Positions 25,137 through 33,455 of a DNA stretch of 53,326 nucleotides are shown piece after piece. How positions within the stretch are numbered: the stretch's first letter is position 1; each line of letters begins with the position of its first letter. A model generated the notes under the pieces. The model did no database searches and was not told the origin of the DNA. It saw only the letters and a list, made by a program, of their open reading frames with translations. The translations under genes and the position numbers were made by a program. This DNA comes from Sphingopyxis sp. (GTDB lineage: Bacteria > Pseudomonadota > Alphaproteobacteria > Sphingomonadales > Sphingomonadaceae): contig NZ_JAIBES010000074.1 in the NCBI RefSeq assembly GCF_019459305.1, forward strand, positions 1 to 53,326, in the 5' to 3' direction.

Positions 25137-25585
25137 CGGAAGCTCGTGACGAACTGATCGCCGTCGCCCGCGATGCGGCCAGCCGCGCTTACGCGCCCTA
25201 TTCGGGCTTTCATGTCGGCGCCGCCTTGCTGCTTAAGAACGGCGATGTCGTCACCGGCGCCAATGTCGAAAACGCCAGCTATGGCCTGACCCTCTGCGCC
25301 GAGACCGCCGCAGTGGCGAAGATCGCCAATGAGGGCTGGATCGGCGAGCTCGCCGAGGTCGCGATCATCGGTGGGCGCCCTAACGGCGATGCGCTGATCG
25401 GCACCGACCCGGTTAATCCGTGTGGCCGCTGCCGCCAGATTTTGAACGAAGCCGCCGAGCGGTCGAAAACCGACATCCTTGTCCATTGCGCGTCAGGCGA
25501 CGGGACGTCGGTCAAGACCTACAAGCTCAGCGAATTGCTGCCCGCAGCCTTCGGGCCAAAAGATCTCGGGCTGATCGGCGACTGA
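25133..25585 (+). CDS. cdd: Cytidine deaminase
   Basis: The 150-residue zinc enzyme deaminates cytidine and deoxycytidine to uridine forms in pyrimidine salvage. The zinc site and proton shuttle are complete: C55 and E57 (CAE) and C97/C100 (PCGRC). The NVENASYG motif binds the ribose. Length is typical of the tetrameric class (about 130-150). The start ATG at 25133 overlaps the upstream stop. dcd follows 38 bases later, so two enzymes that turn cytosine nucleosides/nucleotides into uracil forms lie together. Confidence 0.95.
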   Translation: MTEARDELIAVARDAASRAYAPYSGFHVGAALLLKNGDVVTGANVENASYGLTLCAETAAVAKIANEGWIGELAEVAIIGGRPNGDALIGTDPVNPCGRCRQILNEAAERSKTDILVHCASGDGTSVKTYKLSELLPAAFGPKDLGLIGD

Positions 25586-25623
25586 CCGCTTGCGCGAATC
25601 TGCGCGCGCCGACAAACAGCGGC

Positions 25624-26178
25624 ATGGCTATTCTTTCAGATCGCTGGATTCGCGAAGCCGCCCAGACGCAGGGCATGATCGAACCGTTTGTCGAGGCGCA
25701 GCGCCGCGACGGGTGCATCAGCTATGGCCTCTCGTCCTATGGCTATGACGCGCGCGTCGCGCCCGAGTTCAAGATCTTCACCAACGTCGATTCGACGATC
25801 GTCGATCCCAAGGATTTTGATCCGAAGAATTTCGTCGACCGCGAAACCGACGTCTGCATCATCCAGCCGAACAGCTTTGCGCTTGCCCGCACGGTTGAGT
25901 ATTTCCGCATTCCGCGCGACGTGCTGGTCATCTGCCTCGGTAAATCGACCTATGCGCGCTGCGGCATCATCGTCAACGTCACCCCGCTCGAACCCGGCTG
26001 GGAAGGCCATGTGACGCTGGAGTTTTCCAACACCACTCCCCTGCCCGCGAAGATTTACGCCAATGAAGGCGCGTGCCAGTTCCTGTTCTTGGCTGGCAAC
26101 GAACCATGCGAGATCAGCTACGCCGACCGCGCCGGCAAATATATGGGGCAAAAGGGCGTCACGCTGCCCAAGCTCTGA
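25624..26178 (+). CDS. dcd: dCTP deaminase
   Basis: The 184-residue enzyme converts dCTP to dUTP, feeding dTMP synthesis. Recognisable are the N-terminal [24 protein letters not shown], the active-site region [22 protein letters not shown], and [27 protein letters not shown] with the catalytic glutamate (E of TLEFSN). Length matches the family. ATG at 25624 is set by the conserved start. It shares a likely transcript with cdd. Confidence 0.96.
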   Translation: MAILSDRWIREAAQTQGMIEPFVEAQRRDGCISYGLSSYGYDARVAPEFKIFTNVDSTIVDPKDFDPKNFVDRETDVCIIQPNSFALARTVEYFRIPRDVLVICLGKSTYARCGIIVNVTPLEPGWEGHVTLEFSNTTPLPAKIYANEGACQFLFLAGNEPCEISYADRAGKYMGQKGVTLPKL

Positions 26179-26263
26179 CCGCTAAACACAAAAACGGAAC
26201 CTCCTCCCGCGCCGCGCGTCGTGAAAGCACAAGCGGCGGGGGCATCGTTTGGAGGACTGACGC

Positions 26264-26779
26264 ATGTCCATGATCGCTGTTTTTATCGGGCGTCTTTTCA
26301 TCTCGCTGATTTTCATCGTGTCAGGGATCAACAAGCTGATCCACGTCAACGATACTAATGCGATGATCACCGCCGCGGGCCTGCCCGCTGGACTCGCCAT
26401 CCCCACGGGGCTGTTTGAACTGATCGCCGGTGTTTGCATCGCGCTCGGTATTGCGGTCCGCCTTTGGTCAATCCTGCTCGCGGGCTTTGCCCTTGCGACG
26501 ATCCTGTTTTTCCACCGCGAATTCACCGATCCGATACAGGCGATGGCGGCGATGAAGAATCTCGCGATCGCGGGTGGGCTGCTGTGCCTGTTCGGCTATG
26601 GCCACACGCGGTGGAGCTATGACGCGCTGCGCCAGCGTCGCCGCGACGAAATCGCCACCCGCGATGCACAGCTCCGCGCCACCGAAGCCGAAGTCCGCGC
26701 CGCGCGCGCCGAGGGCCGCGCAGAAGCCGCCGTCGGCGAGCCGGTCGTGGTGCAAAAGCGGCCGTTCTGGCGCCGCTGA
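26264..26779 (+). CDS. DoxX family membrane protein with charged C-terminal helix
   Basis: The 171-residue protein has four transmembrane segments (about 3-22, 43-66, 67-84, 93-112) in the DoxX pattern: GRLFISLIFIVSGINKL, then PTGLFELIAGVCIALG and AMKNLAIAGGLL. After residue 120 it has an Arg/Glu/Ala-rich helical tail (RRRDEIATRDAQLRATEAEV) likely to form a coiled coil in the cytoplasm, an addition not found in minimal DoxX proteins. The family is linked to membrane redox or thiol stress in some bacteria; specific role unknown. GGAGG is placed nine bases before the ATG. Confidence 0.87.
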   Translation: MSMIAVFIGRLFISLIFIVSGINKLIHVNDTNAMITAAGLPAGLAIPTGLFELIAGVCIALGIAVRLWSILLAGFALATILFFHREFTDPIQAMAAMKNLAIAGGLLCLFGYGHTRWSYDALRQRRRDEIATRDAQLRATEAEVRAARAEGRAEAAVGEPVVVQKRPFWRR

Positions 26780-26848
26780 CGCTTCGCACTTGGCATCGGC
26801 CTTATGCTGCGCTAGCCTCCCTTTACGTTTACGTAAGGGGAGGCTTCC

Positions 26849-28018
26849 ATGGCCAGCCGGGAATTTGACATCATCGTCTATGGCGCGACCGGGTTCACCG
26901 GTCGGCTCGTCGCCGAATATCTGACGCAGCATTATGCGGGCCGCAAGGATGCGCCCAAATGGGCGATGGCAGGGCGCAGCGCCGCCAAGCTGGCCGAGGT
27001 GCGCGACCTGATCGGCGCGCCAAAGGATACCTCGCTGGTCGTCGCCGACGCGAGCGATCCTGCGACCCTCGACGCAATGGCGGCGCGCGCGACGGTCATT
27101 CTGACGACCGTCGGCCCCTATCAGCTCTACGGCAACGAGCTGGTCGCCGCCTGCGTCAAGGCGGGTACCGCCTATGCCGACCTGTGCGGCGAACCCGGCT
27201 GGATGCGCGAGATGATCGACGAGCATGAAGCCGCGGCCAAAGCGTCCGGCGCCCGCATTACCTTCAGCTGCGGCTTCGATTCGATCCCCTTCGACCTCGG
27301 CGTGCATTTCCTGCAAGCCGAAGCCGTCAAACGCCACGGCAAGCCCGCGCCGCGGGTCAAGGGCCGCGTCCGCAAGATGGCGGGCGGCGCGTCGGGCGGC
27401 ACCATCGCCAGCCTGACCGAGACGTTGAAAGCCGTCGCCAAAAAGCCGTCGCTGGCGCTGCTGCTCAAATCCTCTTTCGCGCTGACCCCGGGTTTCGAGG
27501 GGCCGTCGCAGCCGACCGGCCTGTTCCCCGAATATGACAGCGCCACGGGCACCTGGACCGCACCGTTCGTCATGGCACCGATCAACACCAAGAATGTCCA
27601 CCGCACCAATTTCCTGCTCGGCCACGCGTGGGGCGCCGGTCTCGTATATGACGAGATGGTAATGACGACGATCGGTGACGCGGGCAAGGCGATGGCACAA
27701 GCGATGGCGAAGGCGAACCCGTTCGGCGAATCAAAGCTCAAGCCCGGCGAAGGGCCAAGCAAGGAAGAGCGCGAAAACGGCTTCTATGACATCCTATTCA
27801 TCGGCGAATATCCCGACGGCAAGACCGTCCGCGCCAGCGTTCAGGGCGACCGCGACCCCGGCTATGGCTCGACGTCAAAGATGCTGGCGGAGACCGGCCT
27901 CGCCTTGCTCGCGAACAAGGGTGCGGGCGGCGTGTGGACCCCCGGCGCGTTGCTCGGCGACGCGCTGATTGCGCGACTCATCGAGCACGCCGGACTGACC
28001 TTCCAGATCGAGGAATAA
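26849..28018 (+). CDS. Saccharopine dehydrogenase-like NAD(P)-binding protein
   Basis: The 389-residue protein begins with a Rossmann motif YGATGFTGRLVAEYL (about 10-24), followed by TVGPYQLYG and CGFDSIPFDLGV, typical of the trans-acting enoyl reductase / saccharopine dehydrogenase-like group. Such proteins reduce lipid-type substrates in mycobacteria, but most relatives are uncharacterised. The gene lies eight bases upstream of an acyl-CoA thioesterase-like gene, suggesting an acyl-chain substrate. No membrane anchor is seen. Confidence 0.82.
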   Translation: MASREFDIIVYGATGFTGRLVAEYLTQHYAGRKDAPKWAMAGRSAAKLAEVRDLIGAPKDTSLVVADASDPATLDAMAARATVILTTVGPYQLYGNELVAACVKAGTAYADLCGEPGWMREMIDEHEAAAKASGARITFSCGFDSIPFDLGVHFLQAEAVKRHGKPAPRVKGRVRKMAGGASGGTIASLTETLKAVAKKPSLALLLKSSFALTPGFEGPSQPTGLFPEYDSATGTWTAPFVMAPINTKNVHRTNFLLGHAWGAGLVYDEMVMTTIGDAGKAMAQAMAKANPFGESKLKPGEGPSKEERENGFYDILFIGEYPDGKTVRASVQGDRDPGYGSTSKMLAETGLALLANKGAGGVWTPGALLGDALIARLIEHAGLTFQIEE

Positions 28019-28025
28019 CCGAACG

Positions 28026-28826
28026 ATGTCGACCTCTCCCAGCGCGCTCGACGCGCTGCTATCGACGCTGCGCACCGAAGAGGGTGTAGCGAAGGCGCAT
28101 ATCGACGACGGCTGGATGCAGGGCCGCACCGCATATGGCGGGATCAGCTCGGCGGTCGCGCTGGCGGGAACAATGATGCTCCATCCGACCGACACCGCGC
28201 TACGCTACGCGCAGATCAGCTTCGTCGGCCCGGTCGGCGGCGATTGCACCGTCAATACGCGCGTGCTCCGCCAGTCGAAATCCTCGCTGTTCGTCGAGGC
28301 CGGGGTATCGAGCGACGCGGGTTTTGGCACCGCGGCGGTGTTCGCCTTTTCGCCCGACCGCAAAAGCCACCTCGACCATAACCGGCTAGCGATGCCCGAA
28401 TGCCCCGCGCCAGAGACGCTCGAACCCGTGCCCGACCATCATGCGCGCCCGTCTTTCGTCCGCCATTTCGATATGCGCCCCACTACCGGCCCGCGCTTCG
28501 CGTGGAAGAGCGAGGTCGGCGAATATCTGACTTGGGTACGCTTCGTCGAGAAACCGGCGTGCCACCCCGCGGTCGCGCTGCTCGCGATGGGCGACGCGCT
28601 GCCGCCCGCCGCGATGGCACTGTTCAGCAAATTCGGGCCGATCAGTTCGATGAACTGGACGGTCAATATGCTGACCGGCGATCCCCAGACCGATGACGGC
28701 TGGTGGCTGTTGTCGGCGAAGACCGGCTTTGCCCGCCACGGTTTGTCGGTGCAGGACATGATGCTGTGGAACCGCGCCGGTGAGCCGGTGCTGAGCGGCA
28801 GTCAGGCGATCGCGATTTACGCCTGA
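28026..28826 (+). CDS. Acyl-CoA thioesterase-like (double hotdog) protein
   Basis: The 266-residue protein has two hotdog domains as in TesB-like thioesterases. The N-terminal half shows WMQGRTAYGGISSAVALAG, the helix-capping region of the first hotdog; the second half has GWWLLSAKTGFARHGLSVQDMMLWNRAGEPVLSGSQ, typical of the C-terminal hotdog of acyl-CoA thioesterases. It likely hydrolyses an acyl-CoA to the acid and CoA. It forms a two-gene unit with the reductase before it. A CGTCATTGCG-class repeat follows. Confidence 0.83.
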   Translation: MSTSPSALDALLSTLRTEEGVAKAHIDDGWMQGRTAYGGISSAVALAGTMMLHPTDTALRYAQISFVGPVGGDCTVNTRVLRQSKSSLFVEAGVSSDAGFGTAAVFAFSPDRKSHLDHNRLAMPECPAPETLEPVPDHHARPSFVRHFDMRPTTGPRFAWKSEVGEYLTWVRFVEKPACHPAVALLAMGDALPPAAMALFSKFGPISSMNWTVNMLTGDPQTDDGWWLLSAKTGFARHGLSVQDMMLWNRAGEPVLSGSQAIAIYA

Positions 28827-28839
28827 TACTGAACAAAAT

Positions 28840-28921
28840 CGTCGTTGCGAGCGAAGCGAAGCAATCCAGAGCGATTTACGCTACCCTAGATTGCCGCGTC
28901 GCTTCGCTCCTCACAATGACG
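28840..28921. repeat. Dispersed palindromic repeat, CGTCATTGCG class, copy 2
   Basis: CGTCGTTGCGAGCGAAGCGA at 28840-28859 and its complement GTCGCTTCGCTCCTCACAAT (28899-28918) followed by GACG form the outer stem; AGCAATCCAGAG and CTAGATTGC are internal. It separates two convergent genes (thioesterase and histidine kinase). Confidence 0.85.
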
Positions 28922-28929
28922 AAGTGTAA

Positions 28930-30285
28930 TTACCTCGGGCCGATAGTCGGCAACTTAATCACGGCATTCAGCCCACCCCCCGCACGATTGCTCAGTGTCA
29001 GCGTCCCGCCCTCACCCTCGGCAATGTCGCGCGCGATCGAGAGGCCGAGCCCCGAACCGCCGGTCGCGCGGTTGCGCGATTGTTCGCCGCGCGCAAAGGG
29101 CTCGATCAGCGTCCGGATCTGCTCATCGGTGAGGCCGGGTCCGTCATCCGAAACGATGATCCGCACTTCGCCCTGCCCCCGCTCGACCGACAGCCGCGCG
29201 CGCTGACCATAGGCCGCGGCATTGTCGATCAGGTTACGCAGCGCGCGGCGGAGCAGCAACGGTCGTGCCATCACCGTGGTATCTACGGCAGCACTCACGG
29301 TCACATCCTTACCGCGCTCCCGGTAATCGGCGGCCAGTTCCTCGACCAGCCTGCGCAGCGCCACCGGCTCGCGCCCCTCGGTCCCAGCCCCCGATCGCGC
29401 CAGCGCCAATATGTCGGTCAGCATCGCCGCCATTTCCTCGATCGAGGCGATCATCTTGTCGCGCAGTGCATCGTCATCGACCTGTTCGACGCGCACCCGC
29501 AAGCTGGCGAGCGGCGTGCGCAGATCGTGACCGACTGCGCCCAGCATCCGGTCCTTGTCCGACAACATCGTCGCAATCCGCCCGCGATAGGCATTGAAGG
29601 CGATGATCAGGTCGCGGACGTCCGACGGCCCCTCTTCCTCCAGCGGGGTGGCATCGCGCAGCGCCGGATTGGCGCGCGCCGCGCGGGTCAGGTAGCGCAG
29701 CGGCGCCGCGGCGCGCCAGGCGATGACCATGATCGGAACGAGTAACAAGAGGTAGAGCGACAGCGTCTGCCAGACGAGAAAGCCTTGCAACCGGTTGCCG
29801 CTGGTCGGGATCCGGCTACGCACTGCGAAATAGCGACCGTCGATCTGCGCCGAAACGATGACGGTCCGACCGGGGAAGTTCGCCCGCAGACGCGGCTTCT
29901 GAGGCATCGCCCAGGCATCAACCGACTGCGCGGCGACATCGGCATCGCTCAGCAGATTGGCGACATAATCGGCAAGGTCAGGCAAACGCACAGCTCCGCT
30001 TGGAACCGGCACCGGCACGTCCGAGATCACGAGTTTCTGCGCACGCTCCCGTTCGTGCGGGCTGCCGCGCTCTTCACGCGAACCGCGCCGAAAATCGCCG
30101 CGCCGGTCACGATCGACCGCATCAATGATACGCGCCACCGCCATGCCGCCGCCATGCGCCAGCGTCTGCTGTTTCTGGCCGCGCACGAGCAGGGCAAAGT
30201 TTACCGCCTGCGCGACGAACAGCATCACCGCCACCGCAAAGACAAGCTGGCCGATCAGGCTGCGGGGCCACAAGCGCAGTTTCAT
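28930..30285 (-). CDS. EnvZ-type sensor histidine kinase
   Basis: The 451-residue membrane kinase has transmembrane helices near 9-34 and 170-190, with about 130 residues outside as the sensor, including an Arg/Glu-rich stretch. A HAMP-like linker (RYLTRAARANPALRD) leads to the phospho-accepting H253 in VGHDLRTPLAS. The ATPase domain has N box NLIDNAAAYG, G1 DDGPGLTDEQ and G2 GGSGLGLSIA. Its ATG (30285) overlaps the regulator stop as ATGA, so the pair is co-translated. The stimulus is unknown. Confidence 0.94.
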   Translation of the reverse strand: MKLRLWPRSLIGQLVFAVAVMLFVAQAVNFALLVRGQKQQTLAHGGGMAVARIIDAVDRDRRGDFRRGSREERGSPHERERAQKLVISDVPVPVPSGAVRLPDLADYVANLLSDADVAAQSVDAWAMPQKPRLRANFPGRTVIVSAQIDGRYFAVRSRIPTSGNRLQGFLVWQTLSLYLLLLVPIMVIAWRAAAPLRYLTRAARANPALRDATPLEEEGPSDVRDLIIAFNAYRGRIATMLSDKDRMLGAVGHDLRTPLASLRVRVEQVDDDALRDKMIASIEEMAAMLTDILALARSGAGTEGREPVALRRLVEELAADYRERGKDVTVSAAVDTTVMARPLLLRRALRNLIDNAAAYGQRARLSVERGQGEVRIIVSDDGPGLTDEQIRTLIEPFARGEQSRNRATGGSGLGLSIARDIAEGEGGTLTLSNRAGGGLNAVIKLPTIGPR

Positions 30286-31016
30286 CCCACCGGTCCCATG
30301 CGTTTGACTTCGCACGCCAGCGTATAGCCACCGCCCCACACCGTCTTGACGATCTGGGGGTGCGCGGCATCGACCTCGATCTTTTTGCGCAGGCGGCTGA
30401 CCAGATTGTCGATCGCGCGATCGAAAATTTCGGCTTCTCGCCCGCGCACGAGGTCGAGAAGCCGGTCGCGGCTCATCACCTGCCGTGGATGACGCACCAG
30501 CGCGTGGAGCAGATGATATTCACCCGACGACAGCGCGACCTCATTGCCCTCGCGATCGACCAGCACCCGCTCGACCTCGCGCAGCACCCAATCGGCAAAA
30601 GCATAGCTGGTGCCGCCCGAATCAAGCGCCCGCCCGCCCTGTTGGGTCCGGCGCAGCACGGTGCGGATCCGCGCCACCAGTTCGCGGGGATTGAAGGGTT
30701 TGACGACATAATCGTCGGCGCCGATCTCCAGCCCGATGATCCGCTCGGTATCCTCGGCGCGCGCGGTCAGCAGGATCACGGGAATGGCGCTGTTCTCGCG
30801 CAAATGGCGGGTCAGCGAAAGGCCGTCCTCGCCGGGCATCATGATGTCGCTGACGACCAAGTCGATCGACTGCGCGCGCAGCACCGACCGCGCCTCGGCA
30901 GCACTCGCGGCGGCAGTCACGGCAAAGCCCTGCGCGGTCAGATATTCGGACAACGGCTCGCGGATCGACGGTTCGTCGTCGATCAGTAGGATGCGAGGGT
31001 TATTACTGTCGGTCAT
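30282..31016 (-). CDS. OmpR-family response regulator
   Basis: The 244-residue regulator has a receiver domain with acidic pocket D13-D14, phospho-acceptor D57 (VVSDIMMPGEDG), T84 in LLTARAE and K106 in VVKPFNP. The C-terminal winged-helix DNA-binding domain includes LSSGEYHLLHALVRHPRQVMSRDRLLD and SRLRKKIE ... VWGGGY. ATG at 31016 is chosen by the receiver start. It lies upstream of and is coupled to the kinase gene. Target genes cannot be read from the sequence. Confidence 0.95.
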   Translation of the reverse strand: MTDSNNPRILLIDDEPSIREPLSEYLTAQGFAVTAAASAAEARSVLRAQSIDLVVSDIMMPGEDGLSLTRHLRENSAIPVILLTARAEDTERIIGLEIGADDYVVKPFNPRELVARIRTVLRRTQQGGRALDSGGTSYAFADWVLREVERVLVDREGNEVALSSGEYHLLHALVRHPRQVMSRDRLLDLVRGREAEIFDRAIDNLVSRLRKKIEVDAAHPQIVKTVWGGGYTLACEVKRMGPVG

Positions 31017-31154
31017 TGTCGATCCGAAAAGGAAGCTAGTTCGCCCACCGGTCGGGGGACCGATGGGCGATAGCTGGCAGGGACCAGCGGCAAAGGCAAT
31101 GCCAGAAGGGGGGGGAAGCAAGCCTGCCCGTCGCCACCGATCCTTGCCAAATGC

Positions 31155-31748
31155 TTAGGTGGCCGGAGTAGCCGGTGCCGCTCGCTTAGCGCGCCATTCG
31201 CCGCGCTGCGCCTTGCGTTCTTCGGCGGTCACCCGACCATCCTTGTTGGCGTCGGCCGCATCGAAGCGGGCAAGAGCAGCGGTCTGGAACTCGGCCTGAC
31301 TGACCGCCTTGTCGCCATTGGTGTCGGCCTTGCCCATCATGCCGCCGTGCATGCCACGATGGCCGCCGCGCTTGCCGGGACCGCGCATAGCGTGGCGTTT
31401 GCCTTCGCTCATTTCGCCAGCCGCGGCGCGCTTTTCAGCCCGCTCGGCGCGTTTGGCACCTTGGTTGTTCCATTCGGCCTGACTGATGCTGCCATTGCCG
31501 TCGGCGTCGAGGCTGGCGAACTTCTTGGCCTGCATCTCGGCGCGCTTTGCGGTGCGGTCGGCGGCGTCGATCTTGCCGTCCTTGTTAAAGTCCATCTTGG
31601 CAAACATCTGTGTGGCATGCGCCTGAGCTTCGGTGCGTGTCAGCGTGCCGTCGCCGTCGGCGTCGGCTTTGGCGCCGCCCGGAGCGGCGATGACGGGGAC
31701 GGCGATCAACGCGGCACCCAATGCGAAGAGCGAGATTTTCTTGTTCAT
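31155..31748 (-). CDS. Secreted EF-hand calcium-binding protein
   Basis: The 197-residue protein has a signal peptide (to about residue 22) and five EF-hand-like loops: 29-40, 53-64, 81-92, 142-153 and 166-177, each following the DxDxDG or DxNxDG rule (for example DADGDGTLTRTE and DANKDGRVTAEE). Between loops 3 and 4 is a basic Arg/Lys/Gly/His-rich stretch (HAMRGPGKRGGHRGMHGG). It is probably a periplasmic calcium buffer or sensor. It lies downstream of the two-component genes on the same strand but with a 138-base gap. Confidence 0.9.
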   Translation of the reverse strand: MNKKISLFALGAALIAVPVIAAPGGAKADADGDGTLTRTEAQAHATQMFAKMDFNKDGKIDAADRTAKRAEMQAKKFASLDADGNGSISQAEWNNQGAKRAERAEKRAAAGEMSEGKRHAMRGPGKRGGHRGMHGGMMGKADTNGDKAVSQAEFQTAALARFDAADANKDGRVTAEERKAQRGEWRAKRAAPATPAT

Positions 31749-31931
31749 GGTACGAACTCCTTCAGGGGATGTTCCGGGGAAGGACCGGATCCCGATGAAG
31801 ACGTTCTAGGCGTCATTTGTCCCAGTTACTTGCCGGATCGGCACAAATTTGTCGCAAAATGTCGCAGATCGGCGGCGTCGTTCATCTTGACGCAAATCGC
31901 GGGCGCTTCGCCGTATCCTTCAACGGATAAA

Positions 31932-31965
31932 AGAATGGGCGCGTCCACCGATGATGCACGCGCCC
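31932..31965 (-). terminator. Terminator after the 75-residue membrane protein gene
   Basis: GGGCGCGT (31937-31944) and ACGCGCCC (31958-31965) pair; on the minus strand the stem is followed by ATTCTTTTATCC, T-rich. It ends the gene at 31988-32215. Confidence 0.7.
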
Positions 31966-31987
31966 GTCCCCAAGACGATTACGGTAA

Positions 31988-32215
31988 TTACGGACTGACC
32001 GGCGAATCCTCATCATCGTCGAGGATCAGAACCATCGCGGTAACACCAGCCAGAAGGCCGACCAAGCCGATGATCCAACTCGAATTGCCCTCGAGATTAT
32101 TTTCGCCAGCGACGGACGACGCTGCCCGCGCACCAACAGCGGCAGACGCCGCGACCGGCGCCACCACGGCGGACGTTGCCGCCAGCGCGATCACAAGCTT
32201 TTTGGCTATGTGCAT
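31988..32215 (-). CDS. Small secreted/membrane protein of unknown function
   Basis: The 75-residue product has a signal-like N-terminus (MHIAKKLVIALAATSAVVAPVAASA), a short polar middle, then one hydrophobic helix (about 49-66, WIIGLVGLLAGVTAMVLIL) and an acidic tail DDDEDSPVSP. With signal cleavage this leaves a one-helix protein of about 50 residues. Short proteins with this GLVG(L)xAG helix and D-rich tail recur in sphingomonads as I recall, but no function is known. GGAGAATGAT precedes the ATG and a good terminator follows, supporting a real gene. Confidence 0.75.
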   Translation of the reverse strand: MHIAKKLVIALAATSAVVAPVAASAAVGARAASSVAGENNLEGNSSWIIGLVGLLAGVTAMVLILDDDEDSPVSP

Positions 32216-32411
32216 ATCATTCTCCATCAATTGAGCAGAAGGGGTGAATCCGAACAACGACCGGGCTGCGCCGATTGATCCCGGTCGACGCGGCATTCGT
32301 CGCGTTAATTGGACGGGTCAGCGGAGCGCCGTCGCGCGGCGCTGTGTCGAATCGTGATTGCGCACCTGCGCGGGTCCGCGTTTATGCGTCGGCATGACTA
32401 CAGGAGTGAAT

Positions 32412-33077
32412 ATGCCCGCAACGCTATCCCATCGTCTGCTGCTAACGGCCGCCAGCTTGGGCCTTTTCCTGCCCGCCGCGCTCGCCGCCGAACCCACCCA
32501 GGGTACCGCGTGGCTGAACCGCCAGATGGCCGCCCTCGCCGAGCGGCATGGTGCCGATGGCTGGCAGGTAACGTCCAGCGGGCTGCGCTGGCGCCGCATC
32601 GCAGGCGATGGCAGCGGCACGCGGCCCGGCCCGACCGACGTCGTGACGGTCCACTATGTCGGCACCCTCGCCGATGGCCAGGAATTCGACAGCTCGATCA
32701 ATCGCGGCGAACCGACCAGCTTTCCGCTCAATCGCGTCATCCCCGGCTGGCAAGAAGCCGTCGCGCTGATAGGCGTCGGCGACAAGGTCGAACTCGCGAT
32801 CCCCTACCAGCTTGCTTATGGCGCCGAAGGCAAAGGCCCGATTCCCGGCGCCGCGACGTTGCTGTTCACCGTCGAACTGCTCGGCATCGAACCGGCGGGA
32901 GAAGATCGGGAAGGACGTGGAGCAGGAAGCAGGAAATACGGCTCTAAGATTATGATTCGAAATGGAAAAAAATTATCCAATTTCGAATCAAATTCGAGCC
33001 TCAAGCAGCTCTGGCCGGTTGGAGACAATCCGCTTGGGGTCCCACTTCGGGATGAGCGGATCCGGCGCTTCCTATGA
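32412..33077 (+). CDS. Secreted FKBP-type peptidyl-prolyl isomerase with unusual C-terminal tail
   Basis: The 221-residue frame has a signal peptide (to about residue 26), a short helical region, and an FKBP domain (about 45-160): VTVHYVGTLADGQEFDSS, FPLNRVIPGWQEA, VELAIPYQLAYG and ATLLFTVELLGIE. FKBPs catalyse cis-trans proline isomerisation; this one is periplasmic. Normal proteins end soon after ELLGIE. Here about 55 further residues (REGRGAGSRKYGS... IRRFL) follow, encoded by an abruptly AT-rich segment with an inverted repeat, and look unlike conserved sequence. The native stop may have been lost. Confidence 0.85.
   Translation: MPATLSHRLLLTAASLGLFLPAALAAEPTQGTAWLNRQMAALAERHGADGWQVTSSGLRWRRIAGDGSGTRPGPTDVVTVHYVGTLADGQEFDSSINRGEPTSFPLNRVIPGWQEAVALIGVGDKVELAIPYQLAYGAEGKGPIPGAATLLFTVELLGIEPAGEDREGRGAGSRKYGSKIMIRNGKKLSNFESNSSLKQLWPVGDNPLGVPLRDERIRRFL
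32951..32986. repeat. AT-rich inverted repeat in the FKBP tail
   Basis: GATTCGAAAT and ATTTCGAATC flank an A/T-rich centre (GGAAAAAAATTATCCA). This can fold as a hairpin on either strand and stands out from the GC-rich background. It could be a terminator for the original, shorter FKBP gene. Confidence 0.5.
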
Positions 33078-33290
33078 AGCAAGTTCCCAAAGCAGCCGCC
33101 GGAGATCGCGATTAGAATTATACGGTTCGGAGACCATCGCTGCGCTTACCGGTCGAGTGCGCGTGCGACAAACAGCGACGTTCCCGAACTGGCCAGCGAC
33201 CAGTCGGCAGATTCCCGCGTATTCTGCTCTCCCTCGGCCATCGTCAGAACTCGCCGTGGCGCTCGTCGCGCGAAATACTGGTGCGCAGGG

Positions 33291-33376
33291 TGGTGGACAG
33301 GGCTGGATTCGAACCAGCGTACGGAAACCCGGGCAGATTTACAGTCTGCTGCCTTTAACCACTCGGCCACCTGTCC
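33291..33376 (-). tRNA. tRNA-Tyr, anticodon GTA
   Basis: The minus strand gives an 86-base class II tRNA with encoded CCA: acceptor GGACAGG, D-arm with GAGTGGTTAAAGG, anticodon stem GCAGA/TCTGC with loop CTGTAAA (anticodon GTA), long variable arm, and T-arm GGTTCGAATCC. It is the normal Tyr tRNA and gives no sign of suppressing stops. Confidence 0.97.
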
Positions 33377-33455
33377 ATGGGGTCCGCTTTGGGAAGCGGT
33401 CCAATGGCGAAACGAGGCTTGCCTGTCAATGCCAGTCATGGGAAAGGCGCGCGCT

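Noticed and set aside
26468..27700. Minus-strand frame of 410 codons opposite DoxX and the reductase
   Set aside because: Antisense to conserved Rossmann and DoxX motifs; no support.
31347..32234. Plus-strand frame of 295 codons across the EF-hand and small-protein genes
   Set aside because: It is opposite two genes with clear signal peptides and EF-hand loops; its own product is low complexity.
33291..33376. Suppressor tRNA-Tyr that could read the dnaB TAA codons
   Set aside because: The anticodon is GTA, the normal Tyr anticodon, and other genes in the window end with ordinary stops.
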